A stretch of DNA of 64,000 nt from Ulota crispa (lineage: Eukaryota > Streptophyta > Bryopsida > Orthotrichales > Orthotrichaceae), in contig OY987243.1 in assembly GCA_963920765.1 (NCBI GenBank), positions 25,229,419 to 25,293,418 on the forward strand, given 5' to 3'. The notes beneath the pieces are model-generated. The model had not been told where the DNA came from and made no database searches. It saw only the letters and a program-made list of their open reading frames with translations. The position numbers were made by a program, and so were the translations under genes. Shown piece after piece: positions 11,324 to 24,300 of this stretch. Position 1 is the stretch's first letter. Each line of letters begins with the position of its first letter.

Positions 11324-11870
11324 TTAACCCAAACGCCCAAGGGGGTAAGGGCAAAACGTAAATGTGTTATAAAATAATACTTTTGTAACTTCAATGAACT
11401 TTGTTTCAAAAGAGAAAACAAGAATCATGATGTTTAGTAATTATCCATATGGTCAAACTTTCAAAAAAAAATTGTACTCTTATTTAATGAATTTGGAAGC
11501 ATTTATTGTTTAATATTCATCAAGATTACAAATTTTATTCTCAAAGTTTAAAATTTTGTCCGATTGGTTACAAATAGACCCTCTATTCTAAAACTCAAAA
11601 ATGCAATATTTTTGAAGGAGAGAACATCATTAGTTTCATGATATAGTAAGTTTTATAACACTAATAAATACTAAAATGTTTGTTTTTGAAAAATTCTCCT
11701 TGGTGGAGTTTAACTTGAATTGTCATGATTCAAATTGCATTGAAAAGTATACTTGTTTTCTTATATGAAAATACTTTTAATTTTTCAATTTTTTTTTTTT
11801 TTTTACATTTGGGACAGCTTGCAAAAAAGGCAGCGATTAGAAAATGGTCAATTGGGCGTTTAGGGGTTAA
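11324..11870. mobile_element. TTAA element, 547 bp
   Basis: The left end TTAACCCAAACGCCCAAGG and the right end (inverted, TTAACCCCTAAACGCCCAAT) match except for one small gap. No coding capacity. Confidence 0.75.
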
Positions 11871-12543
11871 CCTTTCATACTTTGACTGCTTAAGGGAATT
11901 TTAATCTCAATAGAGTAGAAGTGTGTATTTTGATCAAATTTATAGAATACTGTATATTTAAAACGACGTAAAGATGTATTGTATAACTCAAACTTGAAAA
12001 TTTCAAGACAATTTTTTTTGGTCTACTTATTGGTGCCCACAGCTATTAGTGTCTCCCACTTTTGAATTCTTTAGAGAAACTTAAATCAGTGGATGTTTTG
12101 TTTTGAAAAAGAGTTTTCAAAACAAAATCAATGTTTTTTAATTGTAGAGCGAGTTGTAGAGTTTGAAAATAATCCCATTCCAATAGGCATGGTCATATTA
12201 TGCTAAAGGCATGAAAGGCATGGCCATACAACGTTGAAGTATGGATTTAGACATTACTAGAAAATTTAGGTGAATATCAAAGCTTGGAGCTAAATATTAT
12301 ACAATAAACACATCAAATTGTTGACTGTTTGTACTGTTTGTAGAGATTCTATATTAGATGTTACTTTTCAATGCTCAAGGTACCTTGAGATGCAAGCTAA
12401 GGGTGACCATTTACGGCAAAAAAAAATCCTTTTTTAGTACAAAATGGAGTGTTTTTGTGTTCTCTATGAGAATTCTCCCTCTTCTCAATGATAGTTCCAA
12501 ATTTCAAAAGTTGACCACCCTATTTTATGCCATTCTAAGACAC

Positions 12544-13505
12544 TTAACCCCTAAAAAACCAAGGGTGTTTTTTGAGAAAAAATCTCAAAAACTACCAACT
12601 TTTAGTGCATTGCCTAAAATTGAAAATAAAAACTTTTTTTCTCAATTACAACCATACAAAGATGTGTTGAACAGATAAGTTTATACGTGCAAAAATAATT
12701 CAGCCCATTTGGCCGCATGGATTGTAAGATTATAACATTTGAAGCAAGAAAAATAGCTTTTTTTCATTCCTACAAAACAAGGTTAGCAGACTTTGAGCCT
12801 TCCTAGAGTAAAATTTCTGCTGTACACAAATTTGAGGTTTTTGACCATTCACAAGTATATGATGTTAGGTTCACTCATGAAATTTTTTAGATGCAAAGAT
12901 AGAATCTAGCTTACTCTAAATCACCCTACAATGCAAGGAGGTTTAGTGAAGTGGCATTACATTAATTATTCTTTCATGATTTCTTGTGCAATGAGGAAAT
13001 TTTTTATTTGAAATCTAAAATGGTGAAAAGTTAGAGACAATCATTTGGAATATGTGAAAAAAAGTTTCAAGAGTTTTGGATTTATAGATTGAAAGACAAT
13101 AGGGCTTGAAGTTAGAGGAGTTTTTTTTTTCTTGAAAGTGCCCAAACATAGTTAACAAAGCTTGACTCCCTTCTAAATGTGATGTGAGGGTTTGATTTTT
13201 TTTTTGACAATTTTATATTATGCTTTTTCAGTTACATACTTGCCAAATGTCAAAAAGTTAATGAGAGTTTTAGCATAAGATTCTCCAAAGATGCCCAAGC
13301 TGCCCAGGCTGCCCAATTTTTTTTGGGCAAACATAACTTTTGAACTAGGCATCCGATTGGGGAAGAAATTACATTTCCACTTACAGGATACATATTTGCA
13401 CCTTGTGTAACAATTTTGAGAGCATCTAATAAAAATTAACTCCATATGACCCTACCCAAGTTCTCAAGTGGTTGTTGAACATCCACTTGGTCCATTAGGA
13501 GTTAA
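12544..13505. mobile_element. TTAA element, long subfamily, 962 bp
   Basis: Left end TTAACCCCTAAAAAACCAAG and inverted right end TTAACTCCTAATGGACCAAG. The interior contains a GGGCAAACATAACTTTTGAA phrase similar to the interiors of the elements at 17849 and 34319, so it belongs to the same long subfamily. Short open frames inside are not recognisable proteins. Confidence 0.65.
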
Positions 13506-14816
13506 GTGAAGAAAAAAACTAAAAAAAATGATTTAACTTAGAGAAATCAATCTCCAAAAAATTTAGTCATTCAGGAGCACATAAAAGTCTTTTTCTCCAA
13601 AATGTAAATTACATTCATTAAAAATCTATTCCAAAATGTAATCATCACAATCCTCCAATAATGATGCCAAAAAATTGTGCTCATGTTATGAGTCTACATA
13701 TCAATTCAAGAGTCATTTTTAGCAAGAAAAAGCATTGTGACAGTTTTAGGAGCTATGTTCAAAAGTCTTTTTCTCTTATCACATTAGAGATATATATTTT
13801 ATTTTGGTGAAAATTAAATCATCAACAAGTCTACTTTCTAAGTATGAGTCATTTCTCTCTTAAAAACTTCATTTTTCAATGAAACTATATCCATTTGCTA
13901 AAAAAATACTTCATTTTACCCTTGTGACATACATAATAGTATCCCTTAGCTTGCATCCAATTGGTACCTACCAATATTAGAAATTCCAATTACATTTGGT
14001 GTATATACAATTAAGGAAACTTTGAAACTCGAAGTCAGATGTGTTAGTTCAAAACGAATTAATAATACATGCTCATGTAAATTCACTTGACTATAAGTCA
14101 AGTCTCCTAATTTAGTAATATGATATGCAATTTCCAGAATATAGATATGTGTATACGCCTAGATATTTTGATCAAAGCGAAGGATGCAATTATTTATGAC
14201 CTCTACAATTCTTTTTCATTTGAATTCTAAAAGTGATTGTAATGAAGAACTTGAACTTGCTATTGAGGAGCTGGGTTTTTTTTCAAAATTGTTTTGAATT
14301 TTTGAACCTTGAAAGAAAAATATTAATGCAATTTAAATAATGGATAATATAATATTTATTTTGAACTTTGATATGATTGGCTAAAAGAATGAGATTTGTG
14401 ACATGCTTAAATTGTGCATTCATTTACCATTTTGTTGTGTACAATATGTCCAAATTTAAATCTTTGCATTTTAAGGCCCCAAGAGAAATTTGTATTGCAT
14501 TTATAAGTGTACTCTACAATCGCATAATTTGGCCAATCTCTCGAAAATGTATGTCAAAATAACTCATTTTGTGTTCATGTTAGCTTTTTGAAAGTTAATT
14601 ATTTGAAAATGGGAATGTTCTTGATTTATACTAAAAAAACATGAATCTGACAGTGTAGTCGTAATTTAGGACAGAAAAGTCACAAAAATTATTTTGTGTG
14701 TCAATTACAAAAGATCAATATTTTCTTTAGTTTGTACCACGTTAAACAAAAGAGAAAAATCAAGGTTTGTGAAAGAAACCTTGACCTTCATGTATTCTTT
14801 TGTTTACTTCCAATGA

Positions 14817-15440
14817 TTAACCCCTAAATGCCTGAGGCTTTTTTGAGCTTATAGGAATTTGCTCTATCTTGAACAAAAGTCAATGTTTTAATAAGTTGTC
14901 TTAATTTTTTTAAATTGTAGCCGTACAAATTCAAACTAGACATGTTAGATATTATATAGGAAAAGAAAACACAACAACATCACTTACGGATTGAAAAATT
15001 ATAATGTTTGATCATGAAGGTGTTAAAATTGCAAATGTGACTTCTAGTCTTTCAATCCTCTTTTCACATGTTGGATCTAAAAAGTTGGTCACCAAAAAAA
15101 ATGGTTAAAAAACACAACACATATAACTTCAATCACTTTATGACTTTTCAAAATCTCTTTTAAGTTTTTTAAAAATGAATTTCTAGTGTAAATTTTCTCC
15201 AAGATTTAGTGTATTTGAGGCTCATTTCAAAGAGCTCTCAACATTACAAAACTTCAAGATCCTTGTAAAAAATCTTAAATAAGAAAATCATAATCAATCA
15301 TTTTCAAGATCAAATTTTTGGTGCTAAACTAGACTTCAAGAAGAACATTGCAAAAAAATAAACTACTAAAAATAGCAACTTAATTAGATTTGATGAACTT
15401 CATAATATTGTGGACACCAAAATTTGGTGTTGCAAGCATT
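14817..15440. mobile_element. TTAA element, 624 bp
   Basis: Left end TTAACCCCTAAATGCCTGAG and inverted right end TTAACCCCTAAATGCTTGCA share 16 of 20 positions or more. No coding capacity. Confidence 0.75.
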
Positions 15441-15959
15441 TAGGGGTTAAAGAACAACATCCTTGATTGGTCAATTGAAGGTGAATATGAACTTAAACCT
15501 TGAGACAATGATAACAAAATTGTTTCACATGAACCATTTTCATTGTTGAAAGTCATTTTTAGTCACTGCAACAATCAATACATGATTGCACAGGAACTTA
15601 GGAATTAAATCCACAACAAAAAAACCAACTTCAAAACATGTGTAACTGATGTTGATTTAATAAGCTGTTATGAATCAAATTGTGAAGTTTTAGGTCTCTT
15701 GTTACTTTCAAAGTGCCAAATTCACTTTTTATTAGTTTAATCTAACTCTATAGAGTTTCAAAGTGTAGAATTGATATTAGACTATTCATTTGTAATAAAT
15801 AGTTTTCCATTTTTTAGAATCCTGAATTTTTTTTATCATAATGTTATTGACTAGTCTTTAATTTTTTAGTATTCTTTAAATTTTGTATCTTTGTTGAATC
15901 CTTGCAAATTTGCTTTTGATGTTTTGACATCCTAAATTCTTCAATTATCCTTCTAGATA

Positions 15960-16209
15960 GGGGAATGCTATATTGTGAGCAGGGATCCATGAGCCATGAG
16001 CCTAGGTTTTTTGTTTAAATACTCAATTTCACCTATAATTGTGTACATAGGGCCCTATAATTGTGCATTTTCTACTATTATCTTTTATAACGCTTGCTTT
16101 TTTAAAAGTTTTTTCATTGATTTTGAGTTCAACATTGGTTCATGCTCACCAAATCTTGGCTCACCACTCATAGGCTCACCAAGTTATGCTCACAAAATAG
16201 CGTTGTCCC
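15960..16209 (+). mobile_element. Dispersed 250-bp inverted-repeat element, copy 1
   Basis: Ends GGGGAATGCTATATTGTGAG and (inverted) GGGACAACGCTATTTTGTGA are terminal inverted repeats. TA lies outside both ends. The whole unit recurs on the opposite strand at 55742-55996, sharing GATCCATGAGC, CTATAATTGTG and ATTGTGCATTTT in the same order. Non-coding MITE of uncertain superfamily. Confidence 0.7.
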
Positions 16210-16285
16210 TAAGCAACAATCTTTGCAATTTTTAGGCACTCAAAATAATGGGAATTAGTTTCAAGAATTAAGTTTAAGCTTAACC

Positions 16286-16518
16286 TTAACCCCTAAATTT
16301 CTAATTGTGCCGCTACTACCAATACAATATGAGGTCTTTTTCTTGTATTTGGAATAGATTCACACCTTTACTACATTTGAGATCAACAAAGAAGTTGGAG
16401 AATAGATCAAAGCAATTCTAGTGCGCTACTTGAGACCCATATTAATATTTCTTATTGGTAACAAATGCCAACTATATGTGAGCGTTTATATTATGCCCTA
16501 TGGTAATTTAACCCTTAA
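16286..16518 (+). mobile_element. TTAA element, 'U' subfamily, 233 bp (forward)
   Basis: Begins TTAACCCCTAAATTTC, carries CCAATACAATATGAGGTC, GAGATCAACAAAGAAGTTGG and TATGCCCTATGGTAATTTAA in the subfamily order, and ends at the TTAA at 16515. That TTAA is also the left end of the small element that follows. Confidence 0.7.
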
Positions 16519-16593
16519 CCCATTAACGCCAAGAGGTCTTGAAATACATGGGAAATCAACCATATTCTAGTTGGTTGGGTGTTAATGGGTTAA
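16515..16593. mobile_element. Tiny TTAA element, 79 bp
   Basis: Begins TTAACCCATTAACGCC and ends GGGTGTTAATGGGTTAA. It sits between two inverted U copies and shares a TTAA with each. It is related to the 81-bp element at 27243 (shared TCTTGAAATACAT / TCTCAAAATACAC). Confidence 0.7.
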
Positions 16594-16831
16594 ATGACCA
16601 AGCAACCATAGGGCACAGTATGTAAGCTGTTGTATAATTGGTGTTTGCTACCAACAAAAAGTTTTAATTTGGGATCTTGTCTACCTCACTAGAACATCAT
16701 TAATCTATATTCTAACTTCTTTGTTGATCTCAAATGTAGCCAAGGTGTGGATGCTTTCCAAACACATTAAAAATACATCATATTGTACTGCTTACTACAG
16801 GCTGCTGAAACATTTAAGGGTCAAGGGTTAA
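16590..16831 (-). mobile_element. TTAA element, 'U' subfamily, 242 bp (reverse)
   Basis: Reverse-strand copy. It reads inward from TTAACCCTTGACCC at its right end, then GTACAATATGATG, GAGATCAACAAAGAAGTTAG and GTGCCCTATGG, ending at the TTAA at 16590-16593. It is the mirror partner of 16286-16518. Confidence 0.7.
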
Positions 16832-17176
16832 AATAACCGAGCCCATTTTTTCTCAGAAAACATTCAAAATAGTTGTTTTTAGTGATTTGATCTTGAGAGA
16901 AAGTTTTTCTATTTTGTACAAATCTGTCTTGCATGAGATTTATGGAAGAAGACATGGTGAAAATATTTGTGATGTTTATGATCATTTGAACTAAGTACAA
17001 AAGTTTCTTTCACTAGAAGAATTACAGCAATAAACAACTAGGTCACAACAATTGCACAACAATTGAACAACTATACAAGAACTATGCAACAACTACAAAA
17101 TGACTTGATTACAATCATATAGTTGTTGGGTGAAAGTACGCTAGAGGTGTACCTTTTTTGGACAATTTTTGCATAC

Positions 17177-17270
17177 AAAAACACATTAAAAAAAAACACA
17201 TTAAAAAACAAAAAAAACACATTAAAAACACATTAAAACCCCATTAAAAGCACATTAAAAGCACAAAAAC
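17177..17270. repeat. Imperfect ACACATTAAAA repeat
   Basis: Low-complexity run of ACACATTAAAA-like units of variable spacing, within the CACTA-like element. Confidence 0.7.
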
Positions 17271-17848
17271 ATTGAATAATTTTTGTGAATTTTGTTTGAA
17301 ATTTGTTTTTAGCTATTCTAGACCCAGTTGAAATCATTTGGAATCTTAAATGCAATTAAGGAAAACATACTTTTTCACAAAATTATCTCTTGTCAAAAAA
17401 CGAGCAAAAAATCAGCATTATTTTTGTAGATATTTGAAAAATTTGTGAATAATGTATTTAGAAATTTGAATGCAAAATTGGATAGAAGAGCCATGGATGT
17501 CTTTTGTGAAGTAAGGGTGGAAGAAAATGATTTCTCCAAGTCCAAATTTTTTTTGCAGTTTTCCATAATTTTCTAGTACTTTCTAGTACTGTGACATTTT
17601 AGTAATGGTCCACAAAAGTAAAAATTTAGCAACTTGTAATTTTTTTTAATAAATTCAATCATGATCCTATGTAGTTTGCACATATAGTGAATAGGAAAAC
17701 AACAAAAAGTTCTAAAAAGACCTTTAAACTTTGAGTAATTTCAAGTACAAAATCATGTTTACCTCCATTTTTGGGTTGTGACACCCAAAGTGGTATAAGG
17801 TAGGAGCACCCATAAGCGTCAATCTAAGGGTTTCAAACATGATGAGTA

Positions 17849-18779
17849 TTAACCCCTAAAGGACCATGGCCTTTATTTTGTCAAAAGAAACTCAAAACTG
17901 CCACCTCTATGGCAAAGAGTAAAAAAGTTTGAAAATCAACCATTTTGCATATCTGACCATAAGATCTTGTGCTAGACTACTATAAGAATGTGTTATACAA
18001 AACTCAAGAACTTTGACTGCACAAATTGAAAGGTATTTGCATTTAAAAAGTAAAAAACAACTTCTTTTGCACCTTGCTTGATTAGATTTTTTAACTTTGA
18101 ACATTTTTAACTTAAAATTTTTGCTCCACAAAGTTTGGAATTCTATTTTTGCATGGTGGGAAGTTGAGTTGGGAATCTTGAGAAAAAATAAATAAATAAA
18201 TAAAACTTAATTTTCATTCTTTAAAAAATCATTAGGTAGAAGAAGGTATGAGATTGAACAAAAACGTAAATTGCTAATAACCCTGCAATGGAATTGAAAT
18301 GCAATAATCCCAATGGTAAGATTGTTCTAGAAAGCAAACTTCACCCTCTCCAACAATTTTTTTTGAAAAAATGTTAAAATTGCATTCAAAAATGAAGTTT
18401 ATAAGTTATTTTTTCAAGAAGATGCTTGAGTTGCCCAAAAAACTAGATTGTCCATAATTTTCTCATAACTAGTCCAAATGGAATGAATCAAAGCTTCAGA
18501 AGTAGATAAAGATATAATCCATGAGAAATACAAATTAAAATTTTTTTTCAAGTTTTTATAAGATTTTTTTTTGCTGCCCCTAGTCTCCAAATTTGTGCTT
18601 ATTTGGGCATAACTTTTGCTCCTTGGCATCAGTTGGAATAAAATTATATTCCCCAAAAGCTAATGTGTTTTTCTATCTTCAAAAAAAGTTTCAAAAAATC
18701 AAGACAAAAATTGAGGCCGTAGGTACCTGCCCAAAATCCCATTTGTCCTCCGAAGGGACAACGGTCTTTTAGGGGTTAA
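17849..18779. mobile_element. TTAA element, long subfamily, 931 bp
   Basis: Left end TTAACCCCTAAAGGACCATG and inverted right end TTAACCCCTAAAAGACCGTT. The interior aligns with 34319-35240: both have CAAAACTGCCAC or AAAAACTGCCAC, then a GATCTTG..CTAGACTA phrase, and near the right end GAAGGGACAAYGGTC. It is nested inside the CACTA-like element. Confidence 0.8.
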
Positions 18780-19782
18780 TAAACAACTAGCAAATTATAG
18801 GATCCTATTAGGAACAAAAAAATATTGACTTTGCAATTTTAAATTTATTATTTGGATACTGTGAGAATAAGTTGTGAATTTTTAAAGAGCAAACTGCCAT
18901 TGTACCCATAACCACTATCAAGATTTCATGTTCACATGTTGTACATCCTTGTCATTACATCTATTTACTTCCAAAGATTTTCCAAGATTTCAGAGGTGAC
19001 GGTTATGGGGACAGCGTTGCTTATGGGTGCTCCTACCTCAGGTCTAGTGTACTTTCACAACATTGTGCAATTGTTGTGACCTAGTTGTTTATTGCATGGT
19101 TTTCTTCTATTGTTTTGACCCTTGCTTGCAATTTTTAGGTCCCCTTGATTGCATATTGTGGACGTTTTTTACACTATGGGTACTAAAGAGATTCCTTCAA
19201 CAATTTCTAAATCATGTTAGGCTTGTCTTTGCAAGTTTTTATGGCCAAGGAAGACATGGAACACACATCACATGGACCTTCATTGCAAACATGTGCTTGA
19301 AATTCAAATCGAATTGAAGTTTTTTGCAAACCAAATTTTCAAATGATGTTTTGAAAACAAAAAATCCAAATCGTGGATTGGAAGACTTTACCTTTAGTAA
19401 CAACAAAAAGAAAAAAAAAAGAAAAAAAAAGAAAAAGAAAAATATCTCATAGCTATTGCAATGAGAAACCTAATGTATTTATCTAATACACTATTGCTTT
19501 AAACACATTCTAGTAGAGGGTCTCGCCTTCATTGGTTGCATTTGGGAAAAGTTAAGAGCAATAGGCATGCTCAATTTGCCCCTTGATCAACAATTTCTTC
19601 AAAATCCTTCATAACTTGTGAATCGTAAACTTGATTTCAACAAAATGTACATTTGTATGTAGCCCTTGCAAAAATCCATCTCAAAAAAAAAACTCAAAAG
19701 GATTGATCAAAAATCCCAATAGCATAAACTTTCCCAAAATCTGTTTTGTCTCTTGTACAAACTTGGGTGTTTTAGGGGTTAA

Positions 19783-21394
19783 CTTCCTATTTAGCATCTC
19801 TATGCACCCCTAAACAACCCAACAAAATCAGGATCGGGATATAGATATAAATTAAGGCGTGTAGAGACAAGATGTGGAACCAAAGTGTCAAGGTAAGAAT
19901 ATCCATCGCCAACCACCTCCCAATGCCGCACTTTACACTTAAGGTGTTCTCCACACACTCTTGACCCCAAAGTGGAGCAGTGATTATATGCCATTTGCAC
20001 AAGCAAATTTTGCCACATATTGGCTTAATAGTTTGTGAGGGTTGGGATTGGGACCATCAAATACATGTATAGGAACACATCCAAGCAACTTCAAGGTTAG
20101 TCTACAGTTGCTTTTAGGATCCTATGAGCTCTAACTTTTCCCTTTAACATAAAATATTTTACAACACCTTTTTTCCACAGAAATGACATTCCATGATAGC
20201 TTGTTGAAAGACTAATCCCACAAATTTTTTTCTTGAATTTTCCGAGACCTTGCAATACCCAAACCCTTAAACGGTCATGTATGGGTATACTTATGTTAAC
20301 CCCCTTTGGATCAACTTTCATGATGCATTGGAATCACAAAACTGCCGAAACATCAAAGGAATTACAAAACCATACACAGAAGTATGCTAAGAAACAACAA
20401 AATTCAAAATTCAAAATATTTTTCCAACAACAGTTTTGCAAAGAAATGATGTGAGTTTACCAAAGTTAAAAAACGCTAATCACCGTGGCCAAGTTCGAAT
20501 GCAACAAGGCCCTTAGAGAGAGAATTGACGCTAGTTTTCTTTGAATCACTTTCCTCTAGAGCAGTGTTTTTTTTTGGGCAATTCAAGGCCCAGTTGCGTA
20601 AAAAAAAAAAAAAAAAAAAAAATGGAACTTCAAGCCTATAGAAAAATAAGGGGGATTTTTCTTTAAGAAACGCCAAATTGCAATAATGAAAATTGCATTG
20701 CAGTTTAGGCTTTCATAAAATTCTTGTCAAATTGAAAATTGATGCCACCACTTTAAAATTATTTGAGGTGTTTTTTGATCCAATTCCATGCAATAATTAA
20801 GATTTTCAAAAAATGTCAATGAGTATTTTTTGCCTATAGAAAAAATCCCATGAAAAAATCCCATGATGCTGCAAATATCCATGCATAGGGGCCACCTTCA
20901 ACTCCAACAAAAAATAGGATGGAGCTTGCAAATTACAAACCATTTCCAAAGAATGCCACACAAGCATTGGTCGGAAAAACAAAAAAAACCCTGCTCTAAC
21001 TTAGAGGCCAGCTCTTGAGCCTACAAACTCAGTTCAAAGGCTTCTCTCGTGGGGCCACCGGCCACGCCAGTCACCTGGTTCAAATTCCCGAATTGCATTT
21101 AGGTCACCCAAGCCCGTCCGGTTGGTTGGACCATTCCCTTTTAAAGCGAGACGCCCGTGCATCTAGGATCTGCGCGAGATCCAATATCTACGATCGGAAA
21201 CGAGGATTGTCGATCTACTCCTCTGCTAGATACCTATACCAGGATCTACGTCGTCGTCTTCAACACCCCGGGATGGCGATGGCGATGGCGAAGAAGAGGA
21301 GAGCTCTCGCTTGCAGAGAGAGCGAGAGAGAGAAGGCCGGAGGTATGTAGCGTGATGTAATATGAGCGATTGAGCGGAGGTGGAGGAAGAAGAG
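19783..21394. other. Intergenic DNA and PMI1-like gene promoter
   Basis: To about 20990 the sequence is AT-rich with an A run at 20600-20622 and no supportable gene. From about 21000 it becomes GC-rich, with AG-rich tracts near 21295-21345. This is probably the promoter and 5' leader of the PMI1-like gene. An upstream in-frame ATG at 21362 meets a stop three codons later. Confidence 0.5.
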
Positions 21395-24300
21395 ATGATG
21401 CAGAAAACGGCGAATTCGTCGGTGCCTGGAGGAAGTCGGGGACACGTCGGGGGTCAGCTGGTGCAGGAATTGGAAGCTTTGAATCAAGCTCTGTATCAAG
21501 CCGGACAACAACAGCAGCAGCAGCAAGGTCATCATCACGGCAATGTTCCGTCGCCGAAGCGGCTGGCGCGGCGTGAGACGATGCCGGCTCGATTTGAGAG
21601 TGAACTGGAGAGCGAGCGGGAGACATTAGGGTCGTTGTTGAGATCTTCGCATTCTAAGCCTCCCGTGCCAGCTAAAAGCTACGTCGATGCTGGAAGAAAG
21701 GGAGACAGTTTGAACGAGTTTGAGGATGATGAGATGAGTGAATCAGTAGGTGACGAGTATGGTGATTCTATTCGGCCATCGCTGGAGGTTGGAGAGAAGA
21801 AGAAAGGGATGTGGAGTTGGAAGCCGTTTCGGGCGTTGGCGCATGTTGGACGGCAGAAGTACAATTGTTTGTTTACAGTGCATGTGCACGGGATTGAAGG
21901 TTTGCCTGCATCGGTGAATGGTCTTCGTCTGGGAGTTCACTTCGCAAAGAAAGATGACATCGGTGCGCAGACGATGCCGTCTAGGGTTTCGCACGGGTAC
22001 TGTGAGTTCCAGGAGACGCTTCACACGAGGTGTAGCTTGTACGGCACTAAGAATGGCGCCAAAGGGATGATGAAATGGGAGTCGAAGCAGTTTTTACTGA
22101 CTGTGATTGCGCTTGATGTTGATGAGCTTGTGCTTGGAAGACATAAATTGGAGCTGTCCAGATTGCTGCCAGATACGGTTGAGGATGAATTTTTGAAGCA
22201 GGATACGTGGACGACGTCGTTTAAACTTACGGGAAAGGCGCATGGCGGGATGCTTGTTGTCACTTTTGGCTGTGAAGTTCAGACTGGAAATGTGTCGCCC
22301 TCATCGAGCTCTCGATTTGGAGAGTCGCCCGTGCTTCGGTCTGTGCGGTCGTTTAATAGCTTGCCAAACTCCGGTCATGCGACTCCTTTTAGATATGCGT
22401 CGGAGGATCATCATTCTCCTGCAATGTCTGACCCTTCAGCTGAGTATCGTGGCATGGAGCATTTGAGTCTTGATGACTACACTCATGAGGGGGTCTACAG
22501 AGGGAGTATGCGCTCTGATCCCCAAGCTGAGTATGCAAAATCTCATGTGAATGCGAATGTAAGGGGAGGAGAAGAAGAAGAGGAGGAGGAGGAGGAGGAA
22601 GAAGAAGATGATGATGAGGTGGAATTTACTGTAATTGATAAAGGAGTGGAAATGAGTTCGATAGTGGATACTGTCCCTGGCCGGTTTTATGATGCATTCG
22701 AATCAGGGATTGCGGCAGATGTTGAAGAGAAACAAGTTGATATATCCACTCAAAGCGGATCATACTATGGTGATATTTCGGAGGATCGGTATGAAGAATA
22801 CGAAGACGAAGGTATCCAGCTAACGTGAATGAAAAAAGTCTTCATTTTTGTCCTGCTTTACACTGATGAACTGCTAGACCTAATGTGCACTTATTGGGTC
22901 CATGGTGCATGAAACCTTTTAATTACTTGGTATTGCAATGATAGTGACAGCATTTGTGTCAGTTGATGTATTGCATCTGTTCTTTTGCAAGACTAGATTA
23001 GCAAGGCGCTTACATGGTATAGTACGCAATTTTAGGCCTTGATGATGTTTGTGATGTTCGTTGGAATGGTTTTGTAAAGATTTTCCCGTCAAATTGTATA
23101 GATGTGAAATACGAGTCACCTGGAGCTGTAGGAGATGTAAAGGAAGTTGATGATCACAAGGATTCTGGGAGTCGACTAGAGAGCGATCCTGATTCCAAGC
23201 TCGTGCGAAGGTCGACTGATGACGAACTGGAGATGCAAGAGCTTTTGGCTGCTTTGGGTGAACAAGAACGTGAGACAAGAGGATTGGAGGGTGCTGATAG
23301 CCCGACTAAGTTAGAGGCGGAAGACTTCAAAGGTGGTTCTCTAGTTTGCTCTCACTTTCTTGAAAATGAGATTACCACTGACCATGTTACTGAGAATATG
23401 TGCTCTGTTTTGTAGATGATGATATGACGGAGGAAGAGTTATTATCGTTGCTTCCCGGAGGGAGTCAGTGGGAGTCAGCTAAGAAAGCCCCTCAAACTAA
23501 AGAGCTAGAGTCGGAGGACGAATTTGAGAATGTCGCGGGTGAATTTCTGAACCTTTTAGAATATGACGTACAGCCATCACCAGTACTGCCCACTCCTGAC
23601 AGCAAGCCAGACTCTCCTCGTGCTCTGCTGTTTAAGCAGTTCGAAAAGGAGGCCATGATTGAAAGTGGATCGGGGCTAAGAACGAAAACACCAGAGTTAC
23701 TATCTTCTAGGGAGCTATCTGAGGCTCCAGACTTTTACCTGGATGGTGTTCCCAATGACCGAGGTATTGATCCTAGGCTGACAAATGAACCCCACAGTCA
23801 GGCTACCCATCAATATTCCAATTCTGAGGACTTCAGCAATTTAGGTGAGTTCGTCTGGCATGAGTTCTTGTCCACATCTTGGTCCCCATCCCTCTCCTCT
23901 CCCTGTTCTAGGTTTGCGTTAAGTTTTGACAATTTGATTCATTATCTGACGGTGTTCTGAGAAAAGTCCATCAGTTCATGCCCACTAGTTGGTGTGTTGA
24001 CTCAATGGTTTGCTTTCTGACAGTATCTTAGTTAGTAACCAGTGAAGATTTGTTCTATGCAGGTTGGGGTAGCGAAGAAGATGTTGAATTGGCTTCTATT
24101 ATGGAAGCTGCAGAATCGGAGCTTCAAAAGGCGACTCAAACAATGCGCAGTAAGAATAGAGCTAAATTGCTTGAAGATGAAGAGACTGAAGCCCTCATGC
24201 AAGAATGGGGATTAAACAAGAAAGTGTTTGAGGGGAAATCTCGGACATCCTCATACGCAGACGACACCGGCAGTTCCTTTGCCATGGTGACATTGGAGCC

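Larger units (their letters stand above)
17011..19112. mobile_element. CACTA-like non-autonomous element, 2.1 kb
   Basis: The left end CACTAGAAGAATTACAGCAA and the inverted right end CAATAGAAGAAAACCATGCA lead into matching subterminal arms (AATAAACAACTAGGTCACAA on both). TTT flanks both sides, a 3-bp target duplication. A second inverted pair inside is TAGGAGCACCCATAAGC (17802) and its complement (19019). The ends match the hairpin at 54815-55008. It contains the nested TTAA element 17849-18779. No transposase. Confidence 0.7.
16828..19782. mobile_element. Possible outer TTAA element split by a CACTA element
   Basis: The right end at 19779-19782 (inverted, TTAACCCCTAAAACACCC) is a clear family terminus without an obvious partner. 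The best left partner is the TTAA at 16828-16831, whose following bases match poorly (TTAAAATAACCGAGCCC). Removing the 2102-bp insertion at 17011-19112 leaves 853 bp, close to the long subfamily size. This pairing is an inference. Confidence 0.35.

Noticed and set aside
20296-20310. TTAACCCCCTTTGG as another TTAA-type element end
   Set aside because: The following bases do not match the family terminus and no partner end was found nearby.
21078-21105. GGTTCAAATTCC resembling a tRNA B box
   Set aside because: No matching A box or cloverleaf could be formed around it.
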